The notes beneath the pieces are model-generated. The model worked only from the letters and a program-made list of their open reading frames with translations. It did no database searches and was not told where the DNA came from. Source: an uncultured Caulobacterales bacterium (GTDB lineage: Bacteria; Pseudomonadota; Alphaproteobacteria; Caulobacterales; Caulobacteraceae). From it: a DNA stretch of 37,973 nt. Positions 33,802-37,973 of the stretch are shown piece by piece (within the stretch, counting starts at the first letter, position 1; each line of letters opens with the position of its first letter). Location: the NCBI GenBank assembly GCA_903837135.1, contig CAILTK010000052.1, positions 1 to 37,973 on the forward strand, in the 5' to 3' direction. A program made the position numbers and the translations under genes.

Positions 33802-33831
33802 AAATCTGGGGAGGCTAAAATGATCATGCCC

Positions 33832-35151
33832 CTACTCCGCCGCCACGAGGGTTGCGCCCTGCACGTGCGGCCGGCCCGACCGGTAGCTGGCGATCCGCGC
33901 CTCCACCTCGGGGCGGAAGTGGCGGAACAGGCCCTGGATCGGCCAGGCGGCCGCGTCGCCGAGGGCGCAGATGGTGTGGCCCTCGACCTGGGTGGTGACC
34001 TCGAGCAGCATGTCGATCTCTTTGGGATCGGCGTCGCCCCTGGCCATCCGCTCCATCACCCGCCACATCCAGCCGGTGCCCTCGCGGCACGGCGTACACT
34101 GGCCGCAGCTCTCGTGCTTGTAGAAGTAGGCGATGCGGGCGATGGCGCGCACCAGGTCGGTGGACTGGTCCATGACGATCACCGCCGCCGTGCCGAGGCC
34201 CGAGCGCAGTTCGCGCAGACTGTCGAAGTCCATCAGCGCGGTCTCGCACTGCTCGGCCGGGATCATCGGTACCGACGATCCGCCGGGAATGATGGCCTTG
34301 AGGTTGCCCCAGCCGCCCCGCACGCCGCCGCAGTGCTCTTCCAGCAGCTGCTTCAACGGGATGCTCATCGCTTCCTCGACGTTGCAGGGGGTGTTCACAT
34401 GGCCCGAAATGCACATCAGCTTGGTGCCGGTGTTGTTGGGCCGGCCGAAACCCGCGAACCAGTCCGCGCCACGGCGCAGGATCGTGCCGACGACGGCGAT
34501 CGATTCGACGTTGTTGACCGTGGTCGGGCAGCCGTAGACGCCCGCCCCGGCCGGGAACGGCGGCTTCAGTCGCGGCTGGCCCTTCTTGCCCTCGAGGCTT
34601 TCCAGGAGCGCGGTCTCTTCGCCGCAAATGTAGGCCCCGGCGCCGTGGTGCACCACGAGGTCGAAGTCCCAGCCGTGAATATTGTCCTTGCCGATCAGCT
34701 TGGCCGCATAGGCCTCCTTGACCGCGGCCTCCAGCACCTCGCGTTCGCGCACGTACTCGCCGCGGATGTAGACGAAGCAGGTATGGGCCTGCATGGCGAA
34801 GGAGGCCAGAAGGCAGCCTTCGATCAGCAGGTGCGGATCGTGCCGCATGATCTCCCGGTCCTTGCAGGTGCCGGGCTCGGATTCGTCGGCGTTGACCACG
34901 AGGTAGTGGGGTTTGCCCTCCTTCACCTCCTTGGGCATGAAGGTCCACTTCAGCCCGGTGCCGAAGCCGGCGCCGCCCCGGCCCCGAAGGCCCGAGTTCT
35001 TGATCTGGGCGGTGATCCAGTCGCGGCCCAGCGCGATCATGTCGGGTGTGGCGTTCCACGCGCCGCGCTTCTTGGCCGCCTCCAGGCTCCAGTCCTGGAA
35101 GCCATACAGATTGAGGAAGATGCGGTCCTTGTCTTCGAGGATGCCGACCAT
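33832..35151 (-). CDS. nuoF: NADH-quinone oxidoreductase subunit F
   Basis: NADH- and FMN-binding subunit, the electron entry of complex I, 439 aa. The glycine-rich site [13 protein letters not shown] is at 57-69, the FMN/NADH segment [19 protein letters not shown] in the middle, and the N3 4Fe-4S cluster uses Cys349, 352, 355 ([14 protein letters not shown]) and Cys395. The ATG at 35151 lies one base after the stop of the small membrane-protein gene upstream. Confidence 0.97.
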   Translation of the reverse strand: MVGILEDKDRIFLNLYGFQDWSLEAAKKRGAWNATPDMIALGRDWITAQIKNSGLRGRGGAGFGTGLKWTFMPKEVKEGKPHYLVVNADESEPGTCKDREIMRHDPHLLIEGCLLASFAMQAHTCFVYIRGEYVREREVLEAAVKEAYAAKLIGKDNIHGWDFDLVVHHGAGAYICGEETALLESLEGKKGQPRLKPPFPAGAGVYGCPTTVNNVESIAVVGTILRRGADWFAGFGRPNNTGTKLMCISGHVNTPCNVEEAMSIPLKQLLEEHCGGVRGGWGNLKAIIPGGSSVPMIPAEQCETALMDFDSLRELRSGLGTAAVIVMDQSTDLVRAIARIAYFYKHESCGQCTPCREGTGWMWRVMERMARGDADPKEIDMLLEVTTQVEGHTICALGDAAAWPIQGLFRHFRPEVEARIASYRSGRPHVQGATLVAAE

Positions 35152-35152
35152 A

Positions 35153-35395
35153 TCAGCGAGGCCCCTTGTACGGATTGGCTTTGGCCCACTGGGTGCGCTG
35201 CCAGATGGCGTAGCCGTAGACGCCCCAGCCGAGGCCGATCAGGGCGAAGCCCGGAACCATCAGCCACGCCAACTGGGCGTAGCGAAAACCGACCAGGAAA
35301 CCGCAGCCGGTCATGATCGCTAGCAGACCGCCGACCCTGAGGGGCCAGGCGACCATGCGCATCTGATCGCGGTAGGCGAGATATTCGGGTGTCAT
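35153..35395 (-). CDS. small two-helix membrane protein in the nuo cluster (80 aa)
   Basis: Unassigned 80-aa protein with two membrane helices (about 16-36 and 44-66), a charged N-terminus ([14 protein letters not shown]) and a basic/aromatic tail ([15 protein letters not shown]). Its ATG overlaps the preceding gene's stop (ATGA), and its own stop lies one base before nuoF. Such tight packing between nuoE and nuoF implies that it is made with complex I; it could be an accessory or assembly factor. No motif proves a function. Confidence 0.75.
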   Translation of the reverse strand: MTPEYLAYRDQMRMVAWPLRVGGLLAIMTGCGFLVGFRYAQLAWLMVPGFALIGLGWGVYGYAIWQRTQWAKANPYKGPR

Positions 35396-35622
35396 GCGCG
35401 GCCCCGGCGCCGCAGGCGGCCCTGCTTCCACATCGAAGTCAGCAGCATGGCGAACCCCAGGCCGACGACAAAGCCGATGCAGAGATCGCGGACGTCGATC
35501 ACGCCGATCCACAGCGCCGGCGCGAACATGTTGGCCAGGAGGCCGAGGGACAGGAACAGCAGGCCGAGGGAGTACCACGGCTGGCCGGCCTCGATCCTGG
35601 CGTGGGCGCGGGCGGGACTCAC
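35392..35622 (-). CDS. small two-helix membrane protein in the nuo cluster (76 aa)
   Basis: Unassigned 76-aa protein. I start it at the GTG at 35622, which overlaps the nuoE stop (GTGA); no ATG fits before the first helix. Helices lie at about 16-37 and 44-64, and the tail is strongly basic ([11 protein letters not shown]), so the C-terminus is probably cytoplasmic. It ends in ATGA overlap with the 80-aa gene. The two may form a pair. Confidence 0.7.
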   Translation of the reverse strand: MSPARAHARIEAGQPWYSLGLLFLSLGLLANMFAPALWIGVIDVRDLCIGFVVGLGFAMLLTSMWKQGRLRRRGRA

Positions 35623-36302
35623 GAGGCGGCGCCCTCTTGAGCCTTCTCGGGCGCGGGCGTGTTGGGCAGGCTCTTGATCGGCTCGCCGAGCGAGCCGTCG
35701 TAGAGGGCCGGATCGCCGAGGGTCTTGGCCCCGCCGGCGGGCTCTGAGGTATGGCGTCCGGCGTAGGATCCGGGCTTGGGGGCCTTGCCGGCGGCGAAGT
35801 CGTCGATGATCTGCGTCATCGTCTCGGCGGTCAGGTCCTCGTAATAGTAGTCGTTGATCTGGGCCATCGGCGCGTTCACGCAGGCGCCCAGGCACTCGAC
35901 CTCCTGCCAGGTGAAGTTCCCGTCCGCCGACAGATGGTCCTTGTCGCCGATCTTCTTCTTGCAGACGTCCATCAGCTCGCCCGCGCCGCGCAGCATGCAG
36001 GGAGTGGTGCCGCAGACCTGGATCAGGGCCTTGGTCCCGACCGGCTCGAGCTGGAACATGGTGTAGAAGGTCGCCACCTCGAACACCCGGATCACCGGCA
36101 TGCCGAGCAGGGCGGCGATGGTGCGGATGGCGGGTTCGGACACCCAGCCCTCCTGCTTCTGCACCAGCCACAGGATCGGGATCACCGCCGAGGCCTGACG
36201 GCCCTCCGGATATTTGGCGATCCACCAGTCGGCAAGCGACCGGGTCTCCGCCGAGAAGGCGAAGCTATCGGGTTGCACCTGGGCCAGGCGGCGGACGGAC
36301 AT
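35619..36302 (-). CDS. nuoE: NADH-quinone oxidoreductase subunit E
   Basis: Thioredoxin-fold subunit with the N1a 2Fe-2S cluster, 227 aa. Ligands Cys97, Cys102, Cys137 and Cys141 lie in CGTTPCMLRG and CLGACVNAP. After residue 180 it has a Pro/Ala-rich tail of about 45 residues, longer than E. coli NuoE (166 aa) but common in alphaproteobacteria. The ATG at 36302 directly abuts the TAG of the 136-aa gene upstream. Confidence 0.97.
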   Translation of the reverse strand: MSVRRLAQVQPDSFAFSAETRSLADWWIAKYPEGRQASAVIPILWLVQKQEGWVSEPAIRTIAALLGMPVIRVFEVATFYTMFQLEPVGTKALIQVCGTTPCMLRGAGELMDVCKKKIGDKDHLSADGNFTWQEVECLGACVNAPMAQINDYYYEDLTAETMTQIIDDFAAGKAPKPGSYAGRHTSEPAGGAKTLGDPALYDGSLGEPIKSLPNTPAPEKAQEGAAS

Positions 36303-36713
36303 CTAATCGACTCTCGGTCTGAAGGCGCGCCTGAGAAGCGAGGCCTCCCGGTGGGCGCGCCGCCACTCCTTAAGCAGCCACGCGCTCGGAGGGAAGAGCA
36401 TCGAAGCGATCCGGGCGAGGAGAATGAACATCAGGCCCGCCACAAGGCCGATCACCTGCGCCAGAACCCCGTTCATGCCCCGCTCCTGCAGGGCCAACGC
36501 ATAGCCGCCGCGCACGCAGATGGCTCCAAACAGGGCCGGACCGGCGATCAGCACCCAGGCCGCGAGGTAGCGGACGCCGCCGATGATTCGCCGCCTTCGC
36601 GGCGATCCCATCGCCGCGAAGGCCGTGGACACGAGCAGGCTGACGCCGAACCAGGCGTAGTGCGCGCCGACGATGTCGGGGAGGATCAAACCCTTGCCCG
36701 CTGACGCGGGCAT
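36303..36713 (-). CDS. hypothetical three-helix membrane protein between nuoD and nuoE
   Basis: A 136-aa protein of no family I recognise. Hydrophobic helices lie at about 15-35, 47-67 and 84-107, with an RRRR patch after helix 1 and a basic C-terminal tail (KEWRRAHREASLLRRAFRPR). The ATG at 36713 has GGGGG before it. Its stop abuts the nuoE ATG with no gap, so it is co-translated with complex I genes. The reading on the opposite strand is less credible. Function unknown. Confidence 0.65.
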   Translation of the reverse strand: MPASAGKGLILPDIVGAHYAWFGVSLLVSTAFAAMGSPRRRRIIGGVRYLAAWVLIAGPALFGAICVRGGYALALQERGMNGVLAQVIGLVAGLMFILLARIASMLFPPSAWLLKEWRRAHREASLLRRAFRPRVD

Positions 36714-36723
36714 AACCCCCTAC

Positions 36724-36868
36724 TCCGCTCATCCCGGCGACCCGAAGGGCGGCGAAGCCGCCTGGGACCCAGATCGTAAAGCGCCGTCCTGGAAAGGTCG
36801 GTCGCCGCCCGATGAACCACCGACAGGTCCTTATGATCTGGGTCCCGGCGTTCGCCGGGATGAGCGGA
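36724..36868 (-). repeat. REP-like inverted repeat (nuoD-nuoE gap)
   Basis: A 145-base element with perfect 16-base inverted ends (TCCGCTCATCCCGGCG at 36724-36739 and its partner at 36853-36868) and an inner perfect 12-base pair (GGGACCCAGATC/GATCTGGGTCCC). Same family as 22840-22960. It is followed by TTTTTT on the plus strand. It could fold in the nuo message. Confidence 0.85.
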
Positions 36869-36899
36869 ATTTTTTCACAGCCCACTCCCCAAGAGGCCG

Positions 36900-37973
36900 C
36901 TACCGATCGACTTCCCCGAACACGATGTCGAGGGAGCCGAGGATGGCGGCGACGTCGGCGACCATGTGGCCGCGGTTCATGCGGTCCATCGCCTGCAGGT
37001 GGGCGAAGCCTGGGGCGCGGATGCGGCAGCGGTAGGGCTTGTTGCCGCCGTCGGACACCAGATAGACGCCGAACTCGCCCTTGGGGGCCTCGACGTGGCT
37101 GTAGACCTCGCCGGCCGGCACGTGCAGGCCCTCGGTGTAGAGCTTGAAGTGGTGGATCAGCGCCTCCATCGAGCGCTTCATCTCGGCGCGGCGCGGCGGG
37201 GCGACCTTATTGTCCTCGGTCAGCACCGGTCCCGGGGTCTTGCCCAGGCGCTCCAGGCACTGGTTCATGATCTTCAGCGACTGCTTCATCTCCTCGACGC
37301 GGCAGAGGTAGCGATCGTAGCAGTCGCCGTGCACGCCCACGGGCACGTCGAACTCCATCTCGTCATAGAGTTCGTAGGGCTGGCTCTTGCGAAGGTCCCA
37401 GGCCACGCCCGAGCCGCGCAGCATCACCCCGGTGAAGCCCCAGGCGAAGGCCTCGTCCTTGGACACCACGCCGATGTCGACGTTGCGCTGCTTGAAGATG
37501 CGGTTGCCGGTGACCAGCCGCTCGACGTCGTTGAGCCGCTTGGGGAATTCGGCGCACCAGGTCTTCATGTCCTCGATCAGGGCCGGCGGCAGGTCCTGGT
37601 GCACGCCGCCCGGGCGGAAGTAGTTGGCGTGCAGCCGCGCCCCGCAGGCGCGCTCGTAGAACACCATCAGCTTCTCGCGCTCCTCGAAGCCCCACAAGGG
37701 CGGGGTCAGCGCGCCCACGTCCATGGCCTGGGTGGTGACGTTGAGAAGGTGATTGAGAAGCCGGCCGATCTCGGAATAAAGCACGCGGATATATTGGCCG
37801 CGTTTGGGCACGTCCAGGCCCAGCAACTTCTCGATCACCAGGCAGAAGGCATGCTCCTGATTCATCGGCGCGACATAGTCGAGCCGGTCGAAATAGGGAA
37901 TCGCTTGCAGATAGGTCTTGTGCTCGATCAGCTTTTCGGTGCCCCGGTGCAAGAGCCCGATATGCGGATCGAC
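36900..37973 (-). CDS. nuoD: NADH-quinone oxidoreductase subunit D, 5' end off the window
   Basis: Quinone-site subunit of complex I. The frame is open from the right edge to the TAG at 36900: 357 residues of a protein usually about 400 long, so roughly the first 45 are missing. It begins in [21 protein letters not shown], whose HRGTEK loop lines the quinone pocket, and goes on through [16 protein letters not shown] and [16 protein letters not shown] to the canonical C-terminus ([11 protein letters not shown]). An ATG inside the window is not the true start. A palindromic repeat follows it before the next gene. Confidence 0.97.
   Translation of the reverse strand, partial: VDPHIGLLHRGTEKLIEHKTYLQAIPYFDRLDYVAPMNQEHAFCLVIEKLLGLDVPKRGQYIRVLYSEIGRLLNHLLNVTTQAMDVGALTPPLWGFEEREKLMVFYERACGARLHANYFRPGGVHQDLPPALIEDMKTWCAEFPKRLNDVERLVTGNRIFKQRNVDIGVVSKDEAFAWGFTGVMLRGSGVAWDLRKSQPYELYDEMEFDVPVGVHGDCYDRYLCRVEEMKQSLKIMNQCLERLGKTPGPVLTEDNKVAPPRRAEMKRSMEALIHHFKLYTEGLHVPAGEVYSHVEAPKGEFGVYLVSDGGNKPYRCRIRAPGFAHLQAMDRMNRGHMVADVAAILGSLDIVFGEVDR

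Noticed and set aside
31633-35316. Plus-strand open frame of 1,227 codons opposite nuoG/nuoF
   Set aside because: Antisense of clear complex I genes; crosses an intergenic repeat without any gene-like feature.

Overview
The window is high-GC DNA from an alphaproteobacterium, most likely Caulobacterales (Caulobacter/Phenylobacterium-like). This rests on the gene order nuo - birA - coaX - rnj - mce - DUF1467 - proS - lolC - lolD - dnaE, which I remember as a Caulobacter arrangement, on the short proline-tRNA ligase type, and on a LexA-type site of the alphaproteobacterial direct-repeat form. I ran no database search; family calls come from motifs I can read.

From left to right: (1) the N-terminal 1,173 codons of rpoB, minus strand, running off the left edge. 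(2) dnaE, preceded by a 29-codon membrane-peptide gene that matches the Caulobacter SOS division inhibitor SidA in size, place and control; a LexA-like site lies inside its promoter. (3) A divergent exported peroxiredoxin gene (+). (4) lolD, lolC, proS and a DUF1467 gene (all minus). (5) A class 3 lipase-like gene (+) set into this otherwise minus-strand run, then mce (minus).

(6) An accessory block at about 14.2-20.1 kb separates mce from rnj. It holds a small exported Gly/Thr-rich protein (minus), an OmpR/EnvZ-type two-component pair, an exported protein with three 27-residue Cys-pair repeats, a membrane di-iron fatty-acid/sterol hydroxylase, a small exported Cys-rich protein and a cytochrome P450 (all +). 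The pair and its neighbours look like a locally controlled envelope/lipid-modification module that I cannot match to a described system.

(7) From rnj to the right edge all genes are on the minus strand: rnj, coaX, birA, then the complex I genes nuoN, M, L, K, J, I, H, G, F, E and part of nuoD. Three small membrane-protein genes sit inside the nuo cluster, two between nuoE and nuoF and one between nuoD and nuoE. Most nuo genes overlap or nearly touch, so translation is probably coupled.

Six short palindromic intergenic repeats, from at least four families, fill gaps inside these minus-strand operons (10162, 21858, 22840, 29802, 33682, 36724). No rRNA, tRNA, CRISPR array, intact insertion sequence or phage gene was seen.
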